Positions 8,218-17,767 of a DNA stretch of 59,523 nucleotides are shown in pieces. The stretch lies in assembly GCA_902826165.1 (NCBI GenBank), contig CADEDV010000001.1:206986-266508 (forward strand), written 5' to 3'. The notes under the pieces are model-generated. The model saw only the letters and a list, made by a program, of their open reading frames with translations, was not told the DNA's origin and made no database searches. Position 1 is the first letter of the stretch; each line of letters opens with the position of its first letter. Origin of the DNA: an uncultured Bacteroidota bacterium. Its GTDB lineage: Bacteria; Bacteroidota; Bacteroidia; Chitinophagales; Chitinophagaceae. The translations under genes and the position numbers were made by a program.

Positions 8218-9281
8218 TTAGTTGTTGAAACAGGACTCTTTTTTACGAATCGTACCATAGCACTGCTGCCTTCAGTACTTTCCAATCTTGCTTCGTAACG
8301 CTTTTCACCCACGATGGCTACCATATAAGAAGTATTGGGAGGAATAGATCCAAGGTTTTCAGCTACCATGATCAACTCATTGCTTTCATTCAATTCACTT
8401 ACCGCTAATTTGATGGAATAGGCATTGCCGGTAAGACGGATATGCTGGAAGATCAGTTTATCATTTAAGAAAAGTGAAATCGAGTCACCGTCAATTTCTG
8501 CATTATCGTAAAAGCGAAGTTCAACAGAGTCGCCGGATAGAGGAATTTCTGTTGTCAGTACTTTTTTCCGCGTACTAAATTTTTCTTCAATGGTAGGAGG
8601 CTTAACCGGCTCTGTGATTTTCACCACCGGTTTAGGCTCTTCTGTTTTTTGAACAGGTGCTGGTTCAACGATTGGTTTCTTTGGTTCGGTTTTTACTGTC
8701 TCCACCGGTGGCGTCGGTTTGACAGGCGGCGCCTCGTTTGTTGGTCGCTCAGCAGGAACAGCAGCGAGGCCAGCGATACTATCAATAATAAAAGGATCAT
8801 TTCCACCGGCAAGGTAATTATCAATCACAAAATCCCATTCATCTTCAAAGGAAGGACCGGCGGCTTTGTCCAAGTGAACATCCCCGTTTTGGCGGTTATC
8901 CTCTTTCTTACCCGTTTTGCCATCCAGCATCATACTGCCGTCACCCGGACAGTTAAAATCGGCGCTGGATAGCATTGCATTCTTGCCCGGAGAGGAAAGA
9001 TTGAAACGACCTGTCTTTTCTTCCAGTAGCTGGTCATCCCACCATACGGCTTCATTGGTGTTACTATTGAAATATCCTTTTATACTATAACGGCGGTAAT
9101 GAGTGGCTGATTCGTAGTAATACGAAGTACCGGCCAGGCTGTCGCCCTTTTGTATGATCTTGACCTCTACTTTTTGCTTATTGATCTTTCCCTTCCACAC
9201 TCCGGTTATCATCTGTGCATGAAGAGAATAGCAATTCAGTAACAGGCATACGGAAAGAAGTTTCACTAAGTGTTTTTGCAT
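8214..9281 (-). CDS. Secreted modular protein of unknown function
   Basis: A 355-residue protein with a signal peptide ending SLHAQ. The N-terminal 130 residues are beta-rich (ITGVWKGKINKQKVEVKIIQKGDSLAGTSYYY), like small calycin-type or TIGR-type secreted domains. A proline, lysine and glutamate-rich linker follows at about 175-235 (PVKPTPPVETVKTEPKKP). The C-terminal 115 residues (VELRFYDNAEIDGDSISLFLNDKLI through SYMVAIVGEKRYEARLEST) form a domain that I have met in Chitinophagaceae proteins but cannot name. It is convergent with the EEP gene and divergent from the M36 peptidase gene. Function unknown. Confidence 0.75.
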   Translation of the reverse strand: MQKHLVKLLSVCLLLNCYSLHAQMITGVWKGKINKQKVEVKIIQKGDSLAGTSYYYESATHYRRYSIKGYFNSNTNEAVWWDDQLLEEKTGRFNLSSPGKNAMLSSADFNCPGDGSMMLDGKTGKKEDNRQNGDVHLDKAAGPSFEDEWDFVIDNYLAGGNDPFIIDSIAGLAAVPAERPTNEAPPVKPTPPVETVKTEPKKPIVEPAPVQKTEEPKPVVKITEPVKPPTIEEKFSTRKKVLTTEIPLSGDSVELRFYDNAEIDGDSISLFLNDKLIFQHIRLTGNAYSIKLAVSELNESNELIMVAENLGSIPPNTSYMVAIVGEKRYEARLESTEGSSAMVRFVKKSPVSTTN

Positions 9282-9446
9282 CAGGCAGAAAATGTTTTAA
9301 AAAGACGTGTCCGGGGTTAAAACGGTTTCAACAAAGAAATATTTTGCGTTTATCACCCCCTTTGACCCATTTTAGACCGGATATTCTTTATTTTAGAACC
9401 TTTAAATTTTACGAACGTTCACATACCAACCAAACCGCTTGTATTC

Positions 9447-12400
9447 ATGAGAAAACTTTTACTCTGCCTTTTTGCAGTCAGCTGTTTTATTATTACCCGT
9501 GCACAGGATGCTGAAACAGCAGCAGCCCGCCAGCTTGTTGGCAAGAACCGTGCTGCGATCGGGTTATCTGCAGACGATCTCAACAACATTTTTATTGCTA
9601 ATACCTATAAGATAGACGGGCGGCAGGATATCCGCATGGTGTACCTGCAGCAAAGCTATAAAGGAGTGCCGGTGTTCAATGAACTACAGGTGCTGGCCTT
9701 TAAAAACGACCAGCTTGTTTCTCATGCAGGAAGCCGTATCGGCAAGATGGAAGCAAAAGTGAATGTCAACGATGCAAACCCCGCCATTACGGTTGAGTCT
9801 GCTGTTCAGCTGACACTGGCGGATGCTAAACTGTCTGCGAAACAACCAGTAGTTGCAGTGGTAGTTAATGGGGCAGTTCACAAGTATGAGTTTGGAACCC
9901 TGGGTATTGCTTTTGAAAAGATCACGGCAGAATTATTATGGTTGCCAACCGAAGATAAGAGCAGGGTTCGCCTGGCCTGGCAAGTGTTTATTACACCCAC
10001 CAACTCATCTGACTATTGGCTGGTCCGTATTGATGCCATGAATGGTAATGTACTGGGTAAGCAAAATCTGACGATCACCTGTAATTGGGGTGATGGTAAA
10101 CATACAACTGCGGAGCATTTTGCAAAAGGGCACGGTGTACAACAAAATAACACCCTTGCTCCTCAAAAAGATCAGTTATTTAAATGGGAATACAAACCTT
10201 TTGTTGTCAGTTCAGCCAGTTACCGGGTTGTTCCTTATCCTTATGAGAGCCCGACCCATCTTGGCGGCACCGGTTCTCAGTTGGTAACCGATCCCTGGAC
10301 ATTGGCAGCTGGTAATGCCACTTCACTGGGATGGCATAATGACGGAGCCGCTTATCATGATAGTACCCGCGGAAATAACGTATGGGCTGCTGAAGACAGG
10401 TTGAACACCAATTCAATTATTGAAAAAGCGGCTGTTTCCACGACAGCACAACCGAGTCTTAGTTTTGATTTCACCCCTGATTATACACAAGTCCCCACAC
10501 TTGCAGTGAATCAGAATTTTGCGATCACTAATTTATTTTACTGGAATAATATCATGCATGATATTATGTACCTCTATGGTTTTACAGAACAGACGGGTAA
10601 TTTTCAGAATGATAACCAGGGCCGTGGTGGTTTGGGAAATGACTATGTGATAGCTGATGCACAGGATGGCGGCGGCACGAATAATGCCAACTTCGCAACC
10701 CCCAATGATGGAGCAAGGCCCCGGATGCAGATGTATCTATGGACGGCTCCTAATCCTGATCGGGATGGCGACCTGGATAACAGTATCGTTGCCCACGAAT
10801 TTGGGCATGGTATCAGTAACCGGTTGACCGGCGGACCCGGTAACAGTTCCTGCCTGGGTAATGCAGAACAAGCTGGCGAAGGCTGGAGTGATTACTATGG
10901 TTTAATGGTAACCACCAACTGGGCTACTGCAAGCATTGGAGACGGGGCGATTGGTAGGGGCATTGGTACTTATGCCTTGAATCAGCCGACAACCGGTCTT
11001 GGTATTCGTGCATTCCGGTATTCTACCAATCTTGCTATCAACCCGAGAGTATATTCTGCCACACTCCCTGCCCAACAACACGACAGGGGTGAATACTGGT
11101 GTGCAGCTTTATGGGAAATGACCTGGGAGATCATCCAGCAGGCCGGTATCAACCCGAACCTGTTTAACCCTGCAGCAGGAGGTGGTAACGCTGTTGCCTT
11201 TAAACTGGTAACAGAAGGTATGCGTTTACAACCCTGTAATCCGGGTTTCATTGATGCAAGAAATGCCATCCTGAGAGCAGATACATTATTTTTTGGAGCA
11301 CAGTACAGTTGTGCTATCTGGAGAGCTTTTGCCAAAAGAGGAATGGGAAGAAACGCTTCACAGGGTTCTTCCAGCAGCGTAACAGACCAGGTGCCGAGTT
11401 TCGCTGTTGATAATGGCACTTTCTCTATAACACAAAGTGCACCCCAGGTACAGGAAGGGCAAAACGTTACTTATACTAACAAACTGATTGCTGGAGTTTG
11501 TTCACCTATTACCAATTTCTTTATCACGGATACCTTACCAGCCAATGTTACTTATGTAAGTGGCGGAGCTTATAATGCCGGGAACCGCACCATCACTTTT
11601 GGACCGGTTAACCTGGCTACCGGACAAACTCAAACCTTTCCGTTTACAGTTACTGTAAATCCCGGAACCTATTTTGCCCCGGTTGAACATATTAATGAAC
11701 CGGTAGCAGCAGCGTCAATTCCGGCGACCTGGACAGCCACTTCGATCAATGCTACTGTATGGACTGCTTCCACCACGCAAAGCCAGAGTTCACCGAATGC
11801 TTTCTTCTCCCCTAATTCCACAGGCACTTCTGATCTGTCATTAGCAACGACAAATAGTTATACATTAAATGCCACCCCTTCTTCTTATACCACCCTTAGT
11901 TTTTGGCACCGGTATAATACCGAAGATGGCTGGGATGGTGGTGTTGTTGAAGTAAGTACCAACGGGGGTACAAGCTGGAGTGATCTTGGATCAAAAATGA
12001 AATTGAATCCCTACAATGGATCGTTAGGAACAGGAAGTGCATTGGCATCAAGAACTGCTTTTACTGGTAATAGCGGGGCCTTCGTTCGCACTTTAATTGA
12101 TCTGTCTTCTTATGCCGGCCAGAGTATCAAGGTACGTTTCCGTTTTGCATCAGATGACAATACGGCTCCTGCCGGCGGCGGCTGGTATATTGATGATATT
12201 ATACTCAGTACTGAACCGGCTGTTACCATTAAGTCCAACCTCTTTAATGCATCCAGTTCATTACAGTCGGTTACAGATACAATCACGAGAATACTACCGG
12301 GTGTGGCCTGTACGCCTGTTACGTTTACATCACAACCAACAGATGTTACAACCTGTTCCGGTAGCACAGCTACCTATACGGTGGCCGCAACCGGCACTGC

Positions 12401-13676
12401 CGCTATCGGCTACCAATGGCAGATAAATACAGGAAGTGGGTTTACGAATATCACAAATGCTGCACCTTACGGAGGTGCAACAACAGCTACGCTTACCGTT
12501 ACCGGTGTTACTGCCGGAATGAATAGTTATCAATACCGTTGTGTGATTACGAATCCCTGCTCATCCGTTAATTCGAATAATGTTATCCTTACTGTAACAG
12601 CGGTTGCAACGATCAATACACAACCAGCCAACAGTACTGTTTGTGCAACGGGTAATACAACTTTCTCAGTAGCTGCAACGGGAGCTACCGGCTACCAGTG
12701 GCAGGTAAATACCGGCACCGGATTTACTGATATTACAAATGGAGCCCCATATTCTGGCGCCAACACTGCTACACTAACCATAACAGGTGTGGCAGCCAAT
12801 ATGAACACTTATCAATATCGCTGTGTGCTTACAAGTTGTGGCCCTGTATTGAACTCCAACGCTGCAACACTAAGCACTTTTGCAGCCGCTGTTGTTTCAT
12901 CACAACCATCCTCTGCGGCTGTTTGCCAGGGAACAGGAACAACGTTTACGATCACGGCTTCCGGAGCTGTTACTGGCTACCAGTGGCAGGTTAGTTCTGA
13001 TGGGGGCACTACTTATAACAATGTAACCGGTGCAACAACCGCTACACTGTCATTAACGATTATAACATCAGCAATGGATGGTAACCGTTACCGCTGCGTG
13101 GTCAGTGGTAATTGTAATACGGCCAATTCCAATCCGGCTGTGTTGACAGTGTATCCATTACCTGTCTTTACGATCGGGGCAGTAGCTCCTCTTTGTGTAT
13201 CTGATCCGGCTGTCACACTTACAACATCATTTGCTGGTGGAAGTTGGTCCGGTGCAGGAATGCAGGGAAATGTATTTACTCCTTCCCAGGCAGGAGTGGG
13301 TGCTGCCTTAGTTACTTTTACTGCCACTAATAGTTTCGGTTGCTCGTCTGCACAGTCGGCTACAATACAGGTAAACGAATGCCCGGAACGTCACTTAACA
13401 CTGGCGCAGCCTAATTCGATCATCGTTTATCCTAACCCGAATGACGGAAGGTTCAGTATCAGGATCAAATCAGATCTGTTTACCAGGATGGGAATGAGGG
13501 TTTATGCAAGTGATGGGAAATTGGTAAATACCCAATCTTTCAGTGGTTTGTATTATGACAGGGTGGTGCCGGTTGATCTTTCAACACTGGCAGCAGGAGT
13601 GTACCAGCTATTCCTGTATAATGATGAAGGTAATACCTTAGTTAAGAGGACGTTTAGCATTATAATAGCCCGGTAG
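9447..13676 (+). CDS. Secreted M36 (fungalysin-type) metalloprotease with Ig-like repeats and T9SS sorting domain
   Basis: A 1409-residue exported protein. It has a signal peptide (MRKLLLCLFAVSCFIITRAQ) and then an FTP/PepSY-like propeptide region to about 220. The M36 catalytic domain carries the zinc motif HEFGH at 450-454 and the third ligand E478 in AGEGWSDYYG. Beyond the catalytic part come a DUF11-like beta domain (NVTYTNKL to ITDTLPANVTYVSGG), a jelly-roll/MAM-like domain (LSFWHRYNTEDGWDGGVVEVS), about three Ig-like repeats each with GYQWQV and YRCV, and a type A T9SS C-terminal domain (about 1327-1409, VYPNPNDGRFSI). It should be delivered through the outer membrane by the type IX system to digest external protein. 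Confidence 0.93.
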   Translation: MRKLLLCLFAVSCFIITRAQDAETAAARQLVGKNRAAIGLSADDLNNIFIANTYKIDGRQDIRMVYLQQSYKGVPVFNELQVLAFKNDQLVSHAGSRIGKMEAKVNVNDANPAITVESAVQLTLADAKLSAKQPVVAVVVNGAVHKYEFGTLGIAFEKITAELLWLPTEDKSRVRLAWQVFITPTNSSDYWLVRIDAMNGNVLGKQNLTITCNWGDGKHTTAEHFAKGHGVQQNNTLAPQKDQLFKWEYKPFVVSSASYRVVPYPYESPTHLGGTGSQLVTDPWTLAAGNATSLGWHNDGAAYHDSTRGNNVWAAEDRLNTNSIIEKAAVSTTAQPSLSFDFTPDYTQVPTLAVNQNFAITNLFYWNNIMHDIMYLYGFTEQTGNFQNDNQGRGGLGNDYVIADAQDGGGTNNANFATPNDGARPRMQMYLWTAPNPDRDGDLDNSIVAHEFGHGISNRLTGGPGNSSCLGNAEQAGEGWSDYYGLMVTTNWATASIGDGAIGRGIGTYALNQPTTGLGIRAFRYSTNLAINPRVYSATLPAQQHDRGEYWCAALWEMTWEIIQQAGINPNLFNPAAGGGNAVAFKLVTEGMRLQPCNPGFIDARNAILRADTLFFGAQYSCAIWRAFAKRGMGRNASQGSSSSVTDQVPSFAVDNGTFSITQSAPQVQEGQNVTYTNKLIAGVCSPITNFFITDTLPANVTYVSGGAYNAGNRTITFGPVNLATGQTQTFPFTVTVNPGTYFAPVEHINEPVAAASIPATWTATSINATVWTASTTQSQSSPNAFFSPNSTGTSDLSLATTNSYTLNATPSSYTTLSFWHRYNTEDGWDGGVVEVSTNGGTSWSDLGSKMKLNPYNGSLGTGSALASRTAFTGNSGAFVRTLIDLSSYAGQSIKVRFRFASDDNTAPAGGGWYIDDIILSTEPAVTIKSNLFNASSSLQSVTDTITRILPGVACTPVTFTSQPTDVTTCSGSTATYTVAATGTAAIGYQWQINTGSGFTNITNAAPYGGATTATLTVTGVTAGMNSYQYRCVITNPCSSVNSNNVILTVTAVATINTQPANSTVCATGNTTFSVAATGATGYQWQVNTGTGFTDITNGAPYSGANTATLTITGVAANMNTYQYRCVLTSCGPVLNSNAATLSTFAAAVVSSQPSSAAVCQGTGTTFTITASGAVTGYQWQVSSDGGTTYNNVTGATTATLSLTIITSAMDGNRYRCVVSGNCNTANSNPAVLTVYPLPVFTIGAVAPLCVSDPAVTLTTSFAGGSWSGAGMQGNVFTPSQAGVGAALVTFTATNSFGCSSAQSATIQVNECPERHLTLAQPNSIIVYPNPNDGRFSIRIKSDLFTRMGMRVYASDGKLVNTQSFSGLYYDRVVPVDLSTLAAGVYQLFLYNDEGNTLVKRTFSIIIAR

Positions 13677-13698
13677 TATTAAAATTCCGGGATAAAGA

Positions 13699-13730
13699 AA
13701 AGACGGGCTCCTTTCAGGGCCCGTCTTTTT
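13699..13730 (+). terminator. Rho-independent terminator
   Basis: AGACGGGC (13701-13708) pairs with GCCCGTCT (13719-13726) and is followed by TTTTT. It closes the M36 protease gene. Confidence 0.85.
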
Positions 13731-13994
13731 CATATTTAAGTTGTTTGAGAAGGTTATGGGGTGTGACAAGTAAAGATAGCAACCCGGCAAAAAATGAGTA
13801 AAAAAACGATATCCTGTAAACTTAAAAAGAGATAGCTCCGGCGATTTAATACCTCCCAAAAAGATTGCTGGTTTCTGCGTCTATAAGGCTGAATATTTTC
13901 TTTTTAAATGTTGTTGCGCTGGAAAAAATTCCTAACTTTCCCGCAGAAACCTGAGACGGGTTCTGTCAATATTTTCAACCACCAAACTGTGCTT
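13731..13994. other. Intergenic region between the two T9SS genes
   Basis: Apart from the terminator on its left, this roughly 260-base gap holds one promoter candidate: TTG at 13911-13913, 19 nt, then TAACTTTC at 13933-13940. I see no small gene or RNA structure. The frame of the next gene remains open up to 13908, but the ATG at 13995 is the one that begins a signal peptide. Confidence 0.5.
13911..13940 (+). promoter_or_regulatory. Candidate Bacteroidota promoter
   Basis: TTG (13911-13913), 19-nt spacer, TAACTTTC (13933-13940), one base off the TAnnTTTG -7 consensus. The transcript would start about 45-50 nt before the ATG at 13995. Confidence 0.45.
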
Positions 13995-16900
13995 ATGAGA
14001 AAGTTATATGCTTTTCTTCTTACTGCTTTTTCTCTTTTTGTAACAACTGATATTTTCGCTCAACCCTGCAGCGAGAATTTTGATGGAGTAACGGTTCCGG
14101 CCCTGCCTGCCAGTTGGATAGCCACAACGGCTACTACCTGTACAGGATCACTGGCCTGGGCTTCTATCAACACAACCAGTGATAGTCCTCCCAATTCTGT
14201 ATTTACAAACAACCCGGGCTGTATCTCTGACGAATGGCTGGATACCCGCCAGATTCCGATAGTATCTCCAACAGCTCAAATTACTTTCAGAAGAAGTAAC
14301 AGCCTCGAAAATAATTTTGATGGTTTGGTACTGGAAATCTCTATTGGTGGTGGACCTTTCCAGGATATTATTACTGCGGGTGGATCCTTTGTAACAGGTG
14401 GTTACAACGGCACTATCAGTGTCAACTTCGGCAGCCCTATTGCCGGCCGGCCGGCCTGGACAGGTAACTCGGGTGGTTTTGTTACCACAACAGTTAACCT
14501 GCCTGCATCTGCCAACGGGCAAACTGTTGTCTTCCGTTTCCGCAGAGCAACTGACTCCAGTGTAACCGGTGTGGGTGCTTTTATTGATGAAATAACAGTA
14601 GCTGGTTCTGATTGTAATTTACCTTGTGTGCCCCCGGCTTATACAACACAGCCAGCTAATGCTGCTGTCTGTCTTGGTGCTAATGCAACCTTTACTGTTG
14701 CCACTACCGGTATACCAACACCAACATACCAATGGCAGGTGAATTCAGGTAGTGGTTTTGTTAATCTTACTAATACACCACCTTATTCAGGAGTTACAAC
14801 TGCTACCCTGACGCTTACAGTTCCGGGAATAGCCCTCAGCGGTAATAGTTATCGTTGTGTAGCTACGAATTTCTGTGCAGCTGTTAACTCCAATGCAGTT
14901 ACATTGACGGTTAGCCCGTTGCCAACGATCAGTGTGGCACCAAACGGTCTTTGCGCACCGGTTGTGCTTACTGCAAGTGGCACATCAAATACTTATAGCT
15001 GGTCACCAGCAACGGCATTGAGTGCAACCACCGGTGCAACAGTTACTGCAAGCCCGAATGCAACAACAACATATACAGTAACAGGAACAATTACAGCAAC
15101 AGGTTGCCAGAACTCAGCTACTGTAACCGTGCTCGGAACACCGGCACCACCAGTTATTACCCCTGCAACTTCTACAATATGTGCTGGGACATTCCAGCCA
15201 TTGACGGTTGCTCCTGTTTTGGCAACCTATAGTAACAACGGAATTATCAGGATTCCTTTAGGAGCACCAGCCACAACATCCGGTAATGCGAACCCATATC
15301 CTTCCAGTATCACGGTGAGTGGATTACCAACAACAGGTGTAAGGGTTGCTTCCATAAATATCAATGGTATCTCTCATACTTTCCCAGGTGATATAGATAT
15401 GATGCTTCAGTCGCCAACCGGAACAAATGTGATCCTAATGTCGGATGCAGGCGGTGGTACTGATATCGTGAATGGCAACCTTATATTCAGTGATGCAGCA
15501 GCTGCAGGCTTACCTGCAACAATTGTATCAGGAACTTACAGGCCAACTAATACAGCGGGTCCGGATAATTTCCCTGCCCCGGGCCCTGGCTCATTTACCC
15601 AGGTGAATCCTACTCTTGCAACGTTTACAGGTAATCCGAACGGGAACTGGGGTCTCTTTATCAGGGACCAGGCGAGTGGTGATGCCGGATCTATTACCAG
15701 TTGGAGTATCACATTTGAAGTAAGCACAGCAAGATGGACACCGGTAACAGGGTTATTCCTGGATGTGAACGGTGCTACAGCTTACACGGCTGGTACTTTT
15801 GCGAGTACTGTATATGCAAGTCCTGCTGCAACCACAACTTATACTGCTACAGCAGCATTAGGTTCTTGTGCTGCGCCCGGTTCTTCCACAGCCACCGTAA
15901 CTGTTAACCCAAGACCTACAATTACTGTTACTCCAAATAACCAGTGTAGCCCTGTTACACTTACAGCTGCCGGTACTTCCAATACCTACAGCTGGTCACC
16001 TGCTGCAGGATTAAGTGCAACAACAGGTGCAACCGTTACTGCTACACCGATTGTTAATACTACCTATACTGTAACAGGAACAATCACGGCAACGGGTTGT
16101 ACGAATACAGCTACAGCCACCGTGAATGCAACACCGGCGGCTCCTGTTGTTACTCCAACCGCGATCACACTTTGCCCTGGTGGAATTGCAACACTCACAG
16201 TGCCTAATTCAAGTACTGTTGCCTCAACCGGAACAATCACTATTCCTAATTCCGGTACAGCTACGCCATATCCGTCAGCAATAAGTGTGACAGGATTGCC
16301 GCCGGCAGGAGTTACGGTTGCCTCAGTTACTATAAATGGGGTTACACATACTTTTCCGGGTGATATTGATATTTTGCTGCAATCACCTTCTGGTACTAAT
16401 GTAGTTCTGATGTCCGATGCTGGCGGAGGAACTGATATTAACGGTATCAATATTACTTTTAGTGATGCCGCTGCCGCTGGTTTACCTGCTGCACTGGTAA
16501 CGGGTACATTCAGACCTACAAATGTTGGTGCAACCGATACTTGGGCAGCTCCGGGCCCCGGTTCTGTAACACAGGCCACACCAACATTATCGTCTTTTAT
16601 TGGCAATCAGAACGGCGACTGGAATCTCTTTGTGGTTGATGATGCGGGAGGTGATTTGGGGTCAATTACAAGTTGGAGCATCACCTTTAATATTGCTGGT
16701 GCACAATGGTCACCTGTTGCCGGACTATTTACAAATGTTACTGCAACCACTCCATATGTTGCGGGTACATTGGCTTCAACAGTTTACGCATCACCGGCAG
16801 CAACAACAACTTATTCGGCAACAGTATCATCACCAACCTGTACTTCACCGGCCGGAACTGCTGTAGTAACTGTACTGCAACCATTGACGGTGACCACACA

Positions 16901-17675
16901 GCCAGCCAGCCAAACAGTTTGCCAGGGTGCTAATGCTACTTTCACTGCTGTGATTGGAGGTGTTGCTCCAAGTTATCAGTGGCAGGTAAGCACTGATGCT
17001 GGTGCTACCTGGACAAATATTGCCGGTGCTAACAATGCATCCCTGGTTATACCAGCCGTTACTACGGCATCCAGTGGCTTCAGGTATCGTGTCATCGCCA
17101 CCAACAGTTGTTCAAACGTTACTTCAAATGGTGCTGCTACTTTAACAGTAACAACACCAAGTGCTATAACAATTACGCCGTTACCAACAAGGATCTGTCT
17201 CAGTGATACATTAGTGGCTTTATCTGCTTCACCGGTAGGTGGCAGCTGGAGCGGTATTGGTGTATCCGGTAATAATTTTGTACCACCTGCAACAGCTGTG
17301 GGTACATATACATTGACGTATAGCTACAATAATACTGCTGGTTGCGCAAGCACAGGTACCGTAGTTGCCAGGGTGCAGGATTGCCCTGAACGTATTGTTC
17401 GCCTGGCAGATAATGCCGTTATCCTGTTCCCGAATCCGAATGACGGAAGATTTAATATCCGTATCAACAGCACCTTGTATAATTACCTTGGAATGAGAGT
17501 ATATACTGCCAGCGGCCAGTTGGTAAGGATACAAAACTTCAACGGTCTTGTATTTGGAAGAGTGATCCCGATCGATCTGACCAATCTTCCTGGTGGTACT
17601 TACATGGTTAAGTTCTACTATGATGATGGTGCAAGAACTTCTGAGAAGACATTCCCGGTTATTGTTGGAAAATAA
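13995..17675 (+). CDS. Very large T9SS-secreted repeat protein (Ig-like and P-domain-like modules)
   Basis: A 1226-residue exported protein starting MRKLYAFLLTAFSLF. The modules in order are an N-terminal jelly-roll/MAM-like domain (FDGVTVPALPASW to GAFIDEITVAGSDC), an Ig-like repeat (TYQWQVNSGSGF, YRCVATN), and two copies of a block of about 328 residues. Each block has a TYSWSPA strand module and a P-domain-like module with FPGDIDMMLQSPTGTNV or FPGDIDILLQSPSGTNV, SDAGGGTDI and SITSWSITF. Another Ig-like repeat and a type A T9SS domain (FPNPNDGRFNI) close it. I see no catalytic domain, so an adhesin or surface scaffold is the best guess. Its sorting domain is closely similar to that of the preceding protease. 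Confidence 0.88.
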   Translation: MRKLYAFLLTAFSLFVTTDIFAQPCSENFDGVTVPALPASWIATTATTCTGSLAWASINTTSDSPPNSVFTNNPGCISDEWLDTRQIPIVSPTAQITFRRSNSLENNFDGLVLEISIGGGPFQDIITAGGSFVTGGYNGTISVNFGSPIAGRPAWTGNSGGFVTTTVNLPASANGQTVVFRFRRATDSSVTGVGAFIDEITVAGSDCNLPCVPPAYTTQPANAAVCLGANATFTVATTGIPTPTYQWQVNSGSGFVNLTNTPPYSGVTTATLTLTVPGIALSGNSYRCVATNFCAAVNSNAVTLTVSPLPTISVAPNGLCAPVVLTASGTSNTYSWSPATALSATTGATVTASPNATTTYTVTGTITATGCQNSATVTVLGTPAPPVITPATSTICAGTFQPLTVAPVLATYSNNGIIRIPLGAPATTSGNANPYPSSITVSGLPTTGVRVASININGISHTFPGDIDMMLQSPTGTNVILMSDAGGGTDIVNGNLIFSDAAAAGLPATIVSGTYRPTNTAGPDNFPAPGPGSFTQVNPTLATFTGNPNGNWGLFIRDQASGDAGSITSWSITFEVSTARWTPVTGLFLDVNGATAYTAGTFASTVYASPAATTTYTATAALGSCAAPGSSTATVTVNPRPTITVTPNNQCSPVTLTAAGTSNTYSWSPAAGLSATTGATVTATPIVNTTYTVTGTITATGCTNTATATVNATPAAPVVTPTAITLCPGGIATLTVPNSSTVASTGTITIPNSGTATPYPSAISVTGLPPAGVTVASVTINGVTHTFPGDIDILLQSPSGTNVVLMSDAGGGTDINGINITFSDAAAAGLPAALVTGTFRPTNVGATDTWAAPGPGSVTQATPTLSSFIGNQNGDWNLFVVDDAGGDLGSITSWSITFNIAGAQWSPVAGLFTNVTATTPYVAGTLASTVYASPAATTTYSATVSSPTCTSPAGTAVVTVLQPLTVTTQPASQTVCQGANATFTAVIGGVAPSYQWQVSTDAGATWTNIAGANNASLVIPAVTTASSGFRYRVIATNSCSNVTSNGAATLTVTTPSAITITPLPTRICLSDTLVALSASPVGGSWSGIGVSGNNFVPPATAVGTYTLTYSYNNTAGCASTGTVVARVQDCPERIVRLADNAVILFPNPNDGRFNIRINSTLYNYLGMRVYTASGQLVRIQNFNGLVFGRVIPIDLTNLPGGTYMVKFYYDDGARTSEKTFPVIVGK

Positions 17676-17706
17676 AAGAAAAACAACGAAAGAAAACTAA
17701 GGATAG

Positions 17707-17737
17707 AGCATCCGCCAACCGGCGGATGCTTTTTATT
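17707..17737 (+). terminator. Rho-independent terminator (palindrome related to one before lpxA)
   Basis: AGCATCCGCC (17707-17716), loop AACC, GGCGGATGCT (17721-17730), then TTTTATTT. The ATCCGCC/GGCGGAT core recurs at 30926-30946. Confidence 0.85.
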
Positions 17738-17753
17738 TATTCAGGCGGCAATT

Positions 17754-17761
17754 TATTTTTG
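17754..17761 (+). promoter_or_regulatory. -7 element for the M23-like gene
   Basis: TATTTTTG matches TAnnTTTG exactly and ends 6 nt before the ATG at 17768, so the transcript would have almost no leader. No convincing TTG -33 box is seen. Confidence 0.45.
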
Positions 17762-17767
17762 TAGGGT

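Noticed and set aside
8649-8972. Arg/Trp/Phe-rich plus-strand frame opposite the unknown secreted protein
   Set aside because: It is the complement of the Pro/Lys/Glu-rich linker and lacks any gene-like context.
12360-13150. Repeated units that could be mistaken for a CRISPR or tandem array
   Set aside because: They are Ig-like protein repeats in one continuous frame, with diverged DNA and no regular spacers.
16064-16606. 180-residue minus-strand frame inside the second T9SS gene
   Set aside because: Low-complexity shadow of Thr/Ala/Val-rich coding DNA; no start signals.
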